Positions 8,446 through 16,880 of a stretch of 34,923 nt of DNA are shown here, in pieces. Below the pieces are notes generated by a model, which did not search any database, was not told the origin of the DNA, and worked only from the letters and a program-made list of their open reading frames with translations. The position numbers and the translations under genes were made by a program. How positions within the stretch are numbered: position 1 is the stretch's first letter; each line of letters opens with the position of its first letter. The DNA is taken from assembly GCF_008923365.1 (NCBI RefSeq), contig NZ_WBMR01000093.1, positions 1 to 34,923 on the forward strand, given 5' to 3'. This DNA is from Actinomadura montaniterrae (GTDB lineage: Bacteria > Actinomycetota > Actinomycetes > Streptosporangiales > Streptosporangiaceae).

Positions 8446-9542
8446 TGGGCAGGAAGGTCGTCTTGCTCGTCCTCGCCACGGTCCTCGCGCTCTCGGGCTG
8501 CAACTACAAGACGGTCGGGGCGCCGAAGGGGCACCTCACCCTGACCGCCGAGTTCAGCGACGTGCAGGGGCTCGTCGCCGGGCACAGCGTGAAGATGTCC
8601 GACATCACGATCGGCAGCGTCACCAAGGTGCAGCTGGACGGCTACCGCGCGAAGGCGACGCTGTCCATCAAGGACGGCGTCAAGATCCCGCAGGGCACCC
8701 GCGCCGAGATCAAGGTGACGTCGCTGCTCGGCGAGAACTACGTGGACCTGCAGATGCCGCCGGGCGCCAGCATGGACCGCGGCCCGTTCCTGGCGAACCA
8801 CGCGGCGATCACGCAGACCAGCGTGCAGCCGGCGTTCGAGCAGGTCGTCGGGCAGGCGGGGCCGCTGGTGCAGGCCCTCGCCGGCAACGACGTCGCGACG
8901 GTCGTCAACGCCGGCGCCACCGCGCTCGACGGCAACGGCACCCGGCTCAACACCTCGATCGCGAAGGCGACGACGCTGCTGAAGATGGTCGCCGACCAGC
9001 GCGAGCAGCTCGGTGAGTCGGTCGACCATCTCGCGAAGCTGGGCCGGTCGCTGGCCGCCGGGGACGACGCGCTGAACCAGGCGCCCGTCGAGATCGAGCG
9101 CACCACCCGGCTGCTGGACCAGGACAAGCGGAAGATCCTCGGCACGGTCGCCAAGCTGACCGAGGCCGCCCGCCAGCTGAACGACAAGGTGCTGGAGGGG
9201 CGGGTCGCCCGGTTCCGCAAGCTGCTGGACGACCTCGACCCCGTCCTCGCGCAGCTCGGCAACAACCGGACCCGGCTGACGAACCTGGTCAACGGGCTGG
9301 AGACGTTCACCACCAAGCTGCCGAAGGCCAGCTACGACGGGCAGCTGCTGCTGTACCCGCTGCTGAACATCGTGTGGCCGGACGGGTCGCCGGTGCTCGG
9401 CGGCGACAAGCCCGCCAAGAAGACGGGCAAGGCGGCGGGCGGCGCCGGCGGCGGCACGGGCGGCACCGGCGGCACCGAGCTGCCGAAGCAGTTCCGGACG
9501 GCGTTCCCGGACCTCGACAAGATCCTGCAGGGGCGGCAATGA
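8445..9542 (+). CDS. mceE: Mce-family lipoprotein, position E
   Basis: Predicted 365-residue MCE-domain lipoprotein. The signal peptide has the lipobox LALSGC, with Cys19 as the predicted acylated residue. The MCE domain (about residues 30-110) shows GHSVKMSDITIGSVTKV and TSLLGENYVDLQMP. The helical region is followed by a Gly/Thr-rich linker (about 320-340) and a short amphipathic end. It corresponds by position to LprK/MceE-type lipoproteins of mycobacteria and would sit in the outer leaflet of the cytoplasmic membrane as one of six tube subunits. The stop overlaps the next start by 4 nt (ATGA). Confidence 0.95.
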   Translation: MGRKVVLLVLATVLALSGCNYKTVGAPKGHLTLTAEFSDVQGLVAGHSVKMSDITIGSVTKVQLDGYRAKATLSIKDGVKIPQGTRAEIKVTSLLGENYVDLQMPPGASMDRGPFLANHAAITQTSVQPAFEQVVGQAGPLVQALAGNDVATVVNAGATALDGNGTRLNTSIAKATTLLKMVADQREQLGESVDHLAKLGRSLAAGDDALNQAPVEIERTTRLLDQDKRKILGTVAKLTEAARQLNDKVLEGRVARFRKLLDDLDPVLAQLGNNRTRLTNLVNGLETFTTKLPKASYDGQLLLYPLLNIVWPDGSPVLGGDKPAKKTGKAAGGAGGGTGGTGGTELPKQFRTAFPDLDKILQGRQ

Positions 9543-10840
9543 CCAGGCGAGTGACGATCAACCTGGCCGTGTTCGGCGCACTGGCCGTGATCATGGTCGT
9601 GTGGGCGTTCCGGAACGTCGTGCACTTCGACTTCATCGAGCGGCCGTACCACATCACGGCCGAGTTCGAGTCGTCGCCGGGCCTGCACCCGAACTTCGAG
9701 GTCGACTACCTCGGGCTGCGGGTCGGCAAGATCGACTCGGTGAAGCTGGTCAGGAACAAGGTCGTCGTGCGGCTCGACATGGACCGCGGGGTGAAGATCC
9801 CGCAGGGCGTCACCGCGGCGGCGGCCCGCAAGTCCGCGGTCGGCGAGCCGGTGGTCGAGCTGACCCCGGCGCCGGGCCGGGCGGGCGCCCCGCCGATGAA
9901 GCCCGGCACCGTCATCCCGGTGTCGCAGACGAAGGTCCCGCCGAAGTACAGCGACCTGTTCGGCGCGGTCATCAAGTCCCTCGACGCGATCAACCCCGAC
10001 GACGCGAAGGTGCTCACCCACGAGCTGTCGGAGGGCCTCGCCGGCCGGGAGGACTCGATCCGGCAGATCGTCAACGGCGGCGACCAGCTCACCCAGACGT
10101 TCGCGCAGAACACCGAGCTGCTGGACGGGCTGACCAAGGACCTCGGCAAGATCACCAGCGTGCTGAACCGGAACCGCGGGGCGCTCGGCGCGGGCATCGA
10201 CAACGTCGCCGCCCTCACCTCCGCGCTCGCGCAGGTGCGCGGCCAGCTCGCCGAGCTGCGCGACCGCGGCCCCGGCCTGCTGTCCACGGTGAACAACCTG
10301 CTCGACGAGACCGGCCCGAACTTCGACTGCACGGTCGACACGCTCGGCAACTGGGGCATCTCCGCCTACAACCCGAACTACCTGTCGGACCTGAAGACGA
10401 CCCTCGCCGTCGCGCCGCAGCTCAAGACCGTCCTCGACAACGTGATCGGGCTGGACCAGGGCAAGCCCGTCCTGAACGTCATCTTCGAGATCACGCTGAA
10501 GCACCAGGCGGCGCTGGAGTACAAGTACCCGCTGCCGCAGCCGCAGCTGGCCACCGTGCCGACCTGCGCCGGGGGCCGGACGCCCGACCTGGACGTCAAG
10601 CAGAACACCTACCGGGCGAAGAACCCGGGCGACGTGATCCCCACCCACGATCCCGCGCTCGACAAGCCCCTCAAGGCCCGGAACGCCGCGAACAACGGCA
10701 AGGACTCTTCTGGTGGGCCGCCGGTTTGGCTAGTGTACATTCCCCCGGTTCTGGCACTGATGGTGCTGATCAGGGTCATGATGGGCTCGGTGCCCGTGGT
10801 GTCCCGCCTGTCCCGGCTTCGCCGCCGGCACAAGGACTGA
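9539..10840 (+). CDS. mceF: Mce-family protein, position F, with C-terminal membrane helix
   Basis: Predicted 433-residue MCE-domain protein and last Mce subunit of the operon. The N-terminal anchor covers about residues 7-23. The MCE domain (about 35-110) includes NFEVDYLGLRVGKIDSV and AVGEPVVELTP. After the helical region comes a Cys-containing segment (NFDCTVDTLGNWG and VPTCAGG) typical of MceF. The protein ends with a second hydrophobic helix, about residues 396-415 (VWLVYIPPVLALMVLIRVMM), followed by a basic tail RLSRLRRRHKD. A C-terminal helix is not part of the minimal MCE architecture and would fix both ends of this subunit in the membrane. The next gene follows after 25 bp with its own ribosome-binding site. 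Confidence 0.94.
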   Translation: MTRRVTINLAVFGALAVIMVVWAFRNVVHFDFIERPYHITAEFESSPGLHPNFEVDYLGLRVGKIDSVKLVRNKVVVRLDMDRGVKIPQGVTAAAARKSAVGEPVVELTPAPGRAGAPPMKPGTVIPVSQTKVPPKYSDLFGAVIKSLDAINPDDAKVLTHELSEGLAGREDSIRQIVNGGDQLTQTFAQNTELLDGLTKDLGKITSVLNRNRGALGAGIDNVAALTSALAQVRGQLAELRDRGPGLLSTVNNLLDETGPNFDCTVDTLGNWGISAYNPNYLSDLKTTLAVAPQLKTVLDNVIGLDQGKPVLNVIFEITLKHQAALEYKYPLPQPQLATVPTCAGGRTPDLDVKQNTYRAKNPGDVIPTHDPALDKPLKARNAANNGKDSSGGPPVWLVYIPPVLALMVLIRVMMGSVPVVSRLSRLRRRHKD

Positions 10841-10865
10841 CCCCAATCCCCGTAGGAGTACCGAA

Positions 10866-11996
10866 GTGACAGCCAAGACCACCAAGGAAGCCGCGGACGC
10901 CGCCCGGGAGAGCCACCCGGACGGCGAGGCCGACGAGGTCGAGGCGGTCGCGTCCGAGCAGGACGAGGCGGTCGAGGACGCGCGGGCCGCGAAGGCGGCC
11001 GCGTCCGAGCAGGAGGACGGCGCGGAGGACGACGGCGCGGAGGAGGCGGCCGAACGGCCCGCCGCGCGGCCGAAGCGCAAGCGGCGGGTCCGGGTCATCG
11101 AGGTCATCGACGACGATGACGACCTCGAGGACGTCCTGGAGGCGATCGAGGCCGAGGACGACGAGGACGAGCCCCCGGCCCGTCCCGCGGCGAAGACCGC
11201 GAAGACGGCGAAGGCGGCGAAGACCGCGAAGCCCGCCGCCAAGGCGTCCCTCGCCAAGCCCGCCGCGGCGGCCAAGCCCCGTCCGGAGCGGCTCGAGCCC
11301 CCGGAGGAGGAGGCCGAGGAGCGGGCGGACGCGGTGGCGATGCGCCCGGCCCGCAAGGTCGGCCCGTTCTCCTACACCCCGACCCGCCCGCCGAAGGAGC
11401 ACGCCGGCTCATCGTCGCTGGTCCGCGTCATCGTGACGGTCGTCGTGGTGGCGCTGCTGGCGAGCCTGGCGATCTGGCAGTGGACGAGGGCGAGCGGCCT
11501 GGCGTCGGACAAGGACGCCCGCGGCGAGGTCTCCAAGGTGGCCCTGCAGTACGGCGACGTGGCGTTCAACTACAACGCGTCCAACTACCAGTCGCAGGCG
11601 GCCAAGGCCGAGAAGCTGATGGCCGGTGACCTGCTCGACCAGTTCAAGCAGTCGACGCTGCCGGGCCTGACCGCGGCGTTCAAGAGCGACTCCCAGGTCG
11701 GGATGTCGTCCAAGAGCAGCGACGTCTTCGTCGGCAGCGTGAACGGCAAGTTCGCGACGGTCGTCGTCATGGTCGACATCGGCCTGCAGACCAAGGACGG
11801 GAAGGTGAGCCAGCCCTCCACGCTGCTGCGCCTCGCGCTCGCGAAGGTCGACGGCAAGTGGAAGGTCACCAAGCAGTACCCGTCCGGCGTCAACGACAAC
11901 AACCAGAGCAACCAGAGCAACGGGAGCAACGGCCTGGTGCCGGGGAGCAGCGCCGCGTCGCCGTCCCCGAGCACGACCAAGACCGGCAAGCCGTAG
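10866..11996 (+). CDS. Mce-associated membrane protein (Mam-type) with long acidic N-terminus
   Basis: Predicted 376-residue protein. Residues 1-180 are low complexity and highly charged: Glu/Asp-rich blocks including five consecutive Asp at 82-86, a basic RPKRKRR patch, and AKTAK repeats at about 109-127. One transmembrane helix follows (about 185-206). The extracytoplasmic domain (about 210-345) has the Mce-associated pattern (YGDVAFNYNASNYQSQAAKA, then GLTAAFKSDSQVGMSSKSSDVFVGSV). The tail is Asn/Ser-rich. Mam proteins are thought to stabilise Mce complexes. The GTG start at 10866 is preceded by GGAG about 8 nt upstream. Only one Mam gene is present where two or more are common. Confidence 0.88.
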   Translation: MTAKTTKEAADAARESHPDGEADEVEAVASEQDEAVEDARAAKAAASEQEDGAEDDGAEEAAERPAARPKRKRRVRVIEVIDDDDDLEDVLEAIEAEDDEDEPPARPAAKTAKTAKAAKTAKPAAKASLAKPAAAAKPRPERLEPPEEEAEERADAVAMRPARKVGPFSYTPTRPPKEHAGSSSLVRVIVTVVVVALLASLAIWQWTRASGLASDKDARGEVSKVALQYGDVAFNYNASNYQSQAAKAEKLMAGDLLDQFKQSTLPGLTAAFKSDSQVGMSSKSSDVFVGSVNGKFATVVVMVDIGLQTKDGKVSQPSTLLRLALAKVDGKWKVTKQYPSGVNDNNQSNQSNGSNGLVPGSSAASPSPSTTKTGKP

Positions 11997-12015
11997 AACC
12001 GGTACGTTCCGCGGC

Positions 12016-12051
12016 CCGCGCCCCGCACGGTGGAAGCCGTGCGGGGCGCGG
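12016..12051 (+). terminator. Hairpin terminator at end of mce operon
   Basis: A perfect 15-bp GC-rich inverted repeat (12016-12030 pairing with 12037-12051) encloses a 6-nt loop TGGAAG, 20 bp after the stop of the Mce-associated gene. There is no real U-tract, as is usual for actinomycete terminators. It separates the mce operon from the following MarR gene. Confidence 0.75.
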
Positions 12052-12090
12052 CGCGTTGTGGCGGGTGAAGTGTCGGAGGTGGCGGGCAGA

Positions 12091-12591
12091 ATGACGACGG
12101 TGACGGAGCGTACGGTCTCAGACGAGGGCACCCGGGTGCCGGACGAGGTGATCCACGAGTTCGGGGCGCTGCTCGGCGCCGCCGCGCTGCTGGAGCGCAT
12201 CGCGGGCCGCGAGCTGGAGCGCCGCTGCGGCATCCGGCACGCGGTGTTCGAGGTGCTGCTCCGGCTGTCGGACGCGGGCGCCGACTGCCCCGACATGGGC
12301 GGGCTGGCCGGCGAGCTGATCCTCACCAGCGGCGGCATGACCCGGCTGGTCGACCGGATGCAGGAGGCGGGGCTCGTCCGCCGCCGTCCGCACGCCGGGG
12401 ACCGCCGCCGCCACCTCGTCGAGCTCACCGACGCGGGCCGCGCGAAGCTCGACGAGGCGATGCGGGTACACGCCGAGACGCTCCGCGAGCACTTCGCCGG
12501 CCCCCTCACCGACGAGCAGCGCCACGCCCTCGTCTCGGCCCTCCGCACCCTCCGCACCACCGCCCGCGAGGAACTCGGCACCCTGAGGTAG
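12091..12591 (+). CDS. MarR-family transcriptional regulator
   Basis: Predicted 166-residue winged-helix regulator. The MarR domain spans about residues 25-150, with the recognition region LAGELILTSGGMTRLVDRMQEAGLV and wing HAGDRRRHLVELTDAG. The ATG at 12091 is chosen because GGAGG lies about 11 nt upstream and residues before it do not look like the family. An in-frame start at 12058 would add 11 residues. It follows the mce operon in the same direction but is separated from it by a strong hairpin, so it probably has its own promoter. The target is unknown. Confidence 0.88.
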   Translation: MTTVTERTVSDEGTRVPDEVIHEFGALLGAAALLERIAGRELERRCGIRHAVFEVLLRLSDAGADCPDMGGLAGELILTSGGMTRLVDRMQEAGLVRRRPHAGDRRRHLVELTDAGRAKLDEAMRVHAETLREHFAGPLTDEQRHALVSALRTLRTTAREELGTLR

Positions 12592-12605
12592 CCGGACATG
12601 CCCGT

Positions 12606-12642
12606 CCGTCGTGACGGGGGTTCCAGGGGTCGCCCCCCTGGG
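12606..12642. repeat. Dispersed hairpin repeat in convergent gap, copy 1
   Basis: This 37-nt element contains the hairpin CCAGGGG/CCCCTGG around 12623-12641 between the convergent MarR and S4 genes. It is almost identical to the reverse complement of 18643-18680, differing by two substitutions and one G insertion. Both copies lie at the 3' ends of convergent genes, so they may act as bidirectional terminators or be members of a dispersed intergenic repeat family. Confidence 0.7.
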
Positions 12643-12644
12643 AA

Positions 12645-13250
12645 TCACCGTGAGTAGTGCTCGACGACGAGTTGTTCGTCGCAGATGACGGGGATCTCGC
12701 GGCGTTCGGGGAGCCGGGTGAGCTGGGCGGCGAGGGCGTCGTGGCGGACGTCGAGGTAGGGCGGGACGGTGTCGGTGTGGCCGCCGGCGGCGGCGATCTG
12801 GAAGGCGTCCATCTTGTGGCTGCGTTCGGCGACGGTGATGACGTCACCGGGGCGGAGGCGGAAGGACGGGCGGTCGACGCGGCGGCCGTTCACCAGGATG
12901 TGGCGGTGGACGACGAACTGGCGGGCCTGGTAGATGGTGCGGGCGAAGCCGGCGCGCAGGACGAGGGCGTCGAGCCGGCGTTCGAGGTCGACGAGGAGGG
13001 CCTCGCCGGTCTTGCCGCCGGCCTTGGCGGCCTTGGCGAAGGCGTTGCTGAGCTGGGCCTCGCGGATGTTGTACTGCGCGCGCAGCCGCTGCTTCTCGCG
13101 GAGCCGGACCTTGTAGTCGCTCTCCTGCTTGCGGGCGCGGCCGTGTACGCCGGGCGGGTAGGGGCGGGCCTCGAAGTACTTGACGGACTTCGGGGTCAGG
13201 GGGATGCCGAGGGCCCGCGACAGGCGGACCTTGGGCCGGGGGTTGTTCAT
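12645..13250 (-). CDS. rpsD: 30S ribosomal protein S4, stand-alone type
   Basis: Predicted 201-residue ribosomal protein S4, which binds 16S rRNA and nucleates small-subunit assembly. The N-terminal domain has KYFEARPYPPGVHGRAR and LREKQRLRAQYNIRE. The S4 RNA-binding domain (about residues 90-150) has RRLDALVLRAGFARTIYQAR and GRRVDRPSFRLRPGDVI. The end IPVICDEQLVVEHYSR is diagnostic. The N-terminus starts MNNPRPKVRLSRALGI and lacks zinc-binding cysteines. It resembles the stand-alone streptomycete S4 more than the alpha-operon form seen in mycobacteria. No other ribosomal genes are adjacent. GAGGAG precedes the ATG. Whether the genome has a second rpsD cannot be seen here. Confidence 0.93.
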   Translation of the reverse strand: MNNPRPKVRLSRALGIPLTPKSVKYFEARPYPPGVHGRARKQESDYKVRLREKQRLRAQYNIREAQLSNAFAKAAKAGGKTGEALLVDLERRLDALVLRAGFARTIYQARQFVVHRHILVNGRRVDRPSFRLRPGDVITVAERSHKMDAFQIAAAGGHTDTVPPYLDVRHDALAAQLTRLPERREIPVICDEQLVVEHYSR

Positions 13251-13265
13251 CGCGCTCCTCAGTGG

Positions 13266-13299
13266 TTAGGTAAGCCTTAGTTAGGCAAGCCTAACCTAG
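13266..13299. promoter_or_regulatory. Tandem DtxR/IdeR-type iron boxes
   Basis: Two overlapping copies lie in the divergent spacer. The better copy, TTAGGCAAGCCTAACCTAG (13281-13299), matches the 19-bp iron-box consensus TTAGGTTAGSCTAACCTAA at about 16 positions. The weaker copy begins 15 bp earlier at 13266 (about 14 matches). The better box contains TAACCT (13292-13297), a plausible -10 for the plus-strand DUF2470 gene. It also sits just inside a TTGACG (minus strand, 13302-13307) that could be a -35 for rpsD. Binding by Fe(II)-DtxR/IdeR would repress transcription under iron sufficiency. Confidence 0.7.
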
Positions 13300-13314
13300 T
13301 ACGTCAAGGAGGCC

Positions 13315-14118
13315 ATGGTGGGGCGAGCGGACACGACGGGGACGCGGGTGGGCGGGCCCACGGCGGCGGAACGGGCGCGGACGCTCGCCTACGGCATGGG
13401 CGACGGCGTCCTCGCGGCGCCGGGCGTCCCGCACACGCCCGTCCCGGCGTACACGACGGACCTCGACGGGCGCCCGCTGCTGCTCCTGCCGGCGGAGTCG
13501 GCGCTGGTCAAGGCGCTGGCCGGGGAGGAGGACCTGCCCGCCACGCTGCGGATCAGCGACGTCGCGCCGGTCCCGCTCGCCGACCGGGTGCGCGGCCGGG
13601 CGTGGCTGCACGGGTGGCTGACGGAGCTGCCGCCGGCCGGGCTGCGGGACGCCGCGCTGAAGCTGTCCCGCCCGCATCCGCGCCCCGAACTGCTCGACCT
13701 CGCCGCCGAGAAGCCGCCGCGCGACCGCGAGTGGACGGTGCTCACGATGGACGTCGCGCAGGTCGAGATCGAGGACGCCTGGGGCGGCGCGACTCTCGAG
13801 CCCGAGGAGTACGCCGCCGGCGCGCCGGACCCGTTCGTCGCCATCGGCGCGGGCATCCTGACGCATCTGGACTCGTGCCACCGCGACGAGCTGAAGGGCC
13901 TGCTGCCGGTGTCGGCGTCGCCGTCGGGCGATCCGGACGGGCTGCCGGAGGTCCGGCCGCTCGGGCTGGACCGGTACGGAATGTGGCTGCGCTGCTCCGC
14001 GCCGTCGCCGGACGGGGGCGGGACGTTCGACCTGCGGCTGACGTTCGGGGAGCCGGTCAGTGATCTCCACGGCCTGCGCCGGGTGTACCGGCACCTGTTC
14101 GCGCACGCGACCCCGTAG
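13315..14118 (+). CDS. DUF2470-domain protein, possible heme-utilisation protein
   Basis: Predicted 267-residue soluble protein. The N-terminal half looks like a split-barrel, pyridoxamine-phosphate-oxidase-like region (TLRISDVAPVPLADRVRGRAWLHGW and LTMDVAQVEIEDAWGG). The C-terminal part (about residues 178-262) carries a DUF2470-like block, AGILTHLDSCHRDELKGLL, with conserved His. DUF2470 occurs in HugZ-type heme-degrading proteins, and the iron boxes directly upstream fit a role in heme or iron metabolism; the enzymatic activity is inference. AAGGAGG lies only 2 nt before the ATG at 13315, so GTG 13318, two codon positions more favourably spaced, may be the true start. Confidence 0.75.
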   Translation: MVGRADTTGTRVGGPTAAERARTLAYGMGDGVLAAPGVPHTPVPAYTTDLDGRPLLLLPAESALVKALAGEEDLPATLRISDVAPVPLADRVRGRAWLHGWLTELPPAGLRDAALKLSRPHPRPELLDLAAEKPPRDREWTVLTMDVAQVEIEDAWGGATLEPEEYAAGAPDPFVAIGAGILTHLDSCHRDELKGLLPVSASPSGDPDGLPEVRPLGLDRYGMWLRCSAPSPDGGGTFDLRLTFGEPVSDLHGLRRVYRHLFAHATP

Positions 14119-14464
14119 TCCGTACGGGACGAACACCGAAATATCCGTCCATATGGCCGTGATCTCCCGGATGGCGCGGACCGTCCCCGGCGGGACATGC
14201 TCGGGTCTCCGGCCGCGGGACGCCGCCCGTCGCCCGCCCGGGACGCCCCGGCCGCCGGCTCGCCCTCGCGGGGTGGGTAAGCAGGCGGACGGGAACCGTA
14301 CCGGGCGGCGGAACGGCGGCGGCCCCGGCCGGGCCGGTGGTCCGGCGCCGCGGAGCGTAAGCCGGGGGCGTGGTCCGGGCCACTGGTCGAAACCTCCGCC
14401 GCGTCCAGGCCACTGCCCGCGATTGGCTCTGCCGCCGGCGGCCGCCGCGCCGCACGCTGGGAGC
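14119..14464. other. Intergenic region without a recognised gene
   Basis: This 346-bp, very GC-rich spacer lies between the DUF2470 gene and the trans-sulfuration enzyme. The reading frames are open on both strands but only as GC-driven shadows. A small AT-richer island sits near 14136-14155 (AAATATCCGTCCATATGG). I see no convincing promoter, RNA or hairpin. Confidence 0.5.
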
Positions 14465-15646
14465 ATGACCGGACATCACCCGCAGACCCGCGCCGTCCAC
14501 CCGCCCGTGATCACGCCGTCCGGCAGCCGCCCGCTCGGCCAGCCGATCTACCAGAGCCACCTGTTCGCCTTCGACGCCGCCGACGACCTCGCCGCCGCGT
14601 TCCACGGCCCCGGCCAGGCGTTCCTGTACGGCCGGATGAGCAACCCGACCGTCCGCGCCCTGGAAGAGGCCCTCGCCGAGATCGAGGGCGGCGCCGGCGC
14701 CCTCGCCACCGCCGCCGGGATGGGCGCGATCAACGGGGTCCTGATGGCGCTGCTGAAGTCGGGCGACCACGTCATCGCGCAGTCCTCGCTGTACGGCGGC
14801 ACGTACGCGCTGCTGCACGACCTCGCCGACCGGTGGGGCGTCGAGCTGACCCACATCCCCGGCGACGACCCCGCCGAGGTCCGTGCGGCGCTGCGCCCGA
14901 ACACGCGGCTGCTCTACCTGGAGACGATCGCGAACCCGACCACGCACGTCACCGACATCCCCGCGTTCGCCGAGGCGGTCCGGGGGACGGGCGTGCTCAC
15001 CGTCGTCGACAACACGTTCGCGCCGCTGCTGTGCAGGCCGCTGGAGCACGGCGCGGACATCGTCGTCCACTCCGTCACCAAGTACCTGGGCGGGCACGGC
15101 GACGTCATGGGCGGCGCCGCCGTGTTCGCCGACCCGGACGTCCACCGCCGCGTCTGGGACCACGCCGTCGAGCTCGGCTCCACCGCCGACCCGTTCGCCG
15201 CCTGGCTCACCCTCCGCGGGCTCGCGACCGCGCCGATGCGCGTCGCCCGGCACAGCGCGAACGCCCTCGACCTCGCCCGCCGCCTCGCCGGGCACGCCTC
15301 CGTCGACCGCGTCCACTACCCGGGGCTCATCGACCACCCGCAGCACGAGACCGCGCGCCGGCTGCTGCCCGACGGCGCCGGCGGCGTCCTGGCGTTCGAG
15401 CTCGCCGGCGGACGCGAGGCCGGGCGGGTGTTCAGCGAGTCGGTGCGGCTGGTGTCGCTCAGCCCGTCGCTCGGCGACACCGGCACGCTCGTCATGCACC
15501 CCGCGAGCACCTCGCACCGGCAGATGGACGCCGCGTCCCTCGCCGCCGCCGGCATCGGCGAGGGCACCGTCCGCCTGGCCGTCGGCCTCGAAGACCCCGA
15601 CGACCTCTGGGAGGACATCGAGCAGGCCCTCGCCAAGGCCACCTGA
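14465..15646 (+). CDS. PLP-dependent trans-sulfuration enzyme (cystathionine gamma-lyase/methionine gamma-lyase family)
   Basis: Predicted 393-residue Cys/Met-metabolism PLP enzyme of normal family length. Motifs in order: YGRMSNPT (phosphate-binding Tyr/Arg of the partner subunit, about 55-62), SSLYGGTY (about 107-114), VVDNTFAPLL (Asp182 pairing with the pyridine nitrogen) and SVTKYLGGHGDV with Lys206 as Schiff-base lysine. The late SLSPSLGDTGTLVMHPASTSH block is also typical. Methionine gamma-lyases carry a Cys in the LYGCT motif, whereas here it is Gly (LYGGT), favouring a cystathionine gamma-lyase/synthase-like or broader-specificity role. The ATG at 14465 is supported by homology rather than a clear ribosome-binding site. 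It converges with the AAA gene 12 bp on. Confidence 0.92.
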   Translation: MTGHHPQTRAVHPPVITPSGSRPLGQPIYQSHLFAFDAADDLAAAFHGPGQAFLYGRMSNPTVRALEEALAEIEGGAGALATAAGMGAINGVLMALLKSGDHVIAQSSLYGGTYALLHDLADRWGVELTHIPGDDPAEVRAALRPNTRLLYLETIANPTTHVTDIPAFAEAVRGTGVLTVVDNTFAPLLCRPLEHGADIVVHSVTKYLGGHGDVMGGAAVFADPDVHRRVWDHAVELGSTADPFAAWLTLRGLATAPMRVARHSANALDLARRLAGHASVDRVHYPGLIDHPQHETARRLLPDGAGGVLAFELAGGREAGRVFSESVRLVSLSPSLGDTGTLVMHPASTSHRQMDAASLAAAGIGEGTVRLAVGLEDPDDLWEDIEQALAKAT

Positions 15647-15658
15647 CCGGACGGGAGG

Positions 15659-16831
<1,173 letters not shown>

Positions 16832-16880
16832 CAGGCGTGCCCGGCGGGCGCGTCCACCGAATTAGCGGCACCGGCGCGGC

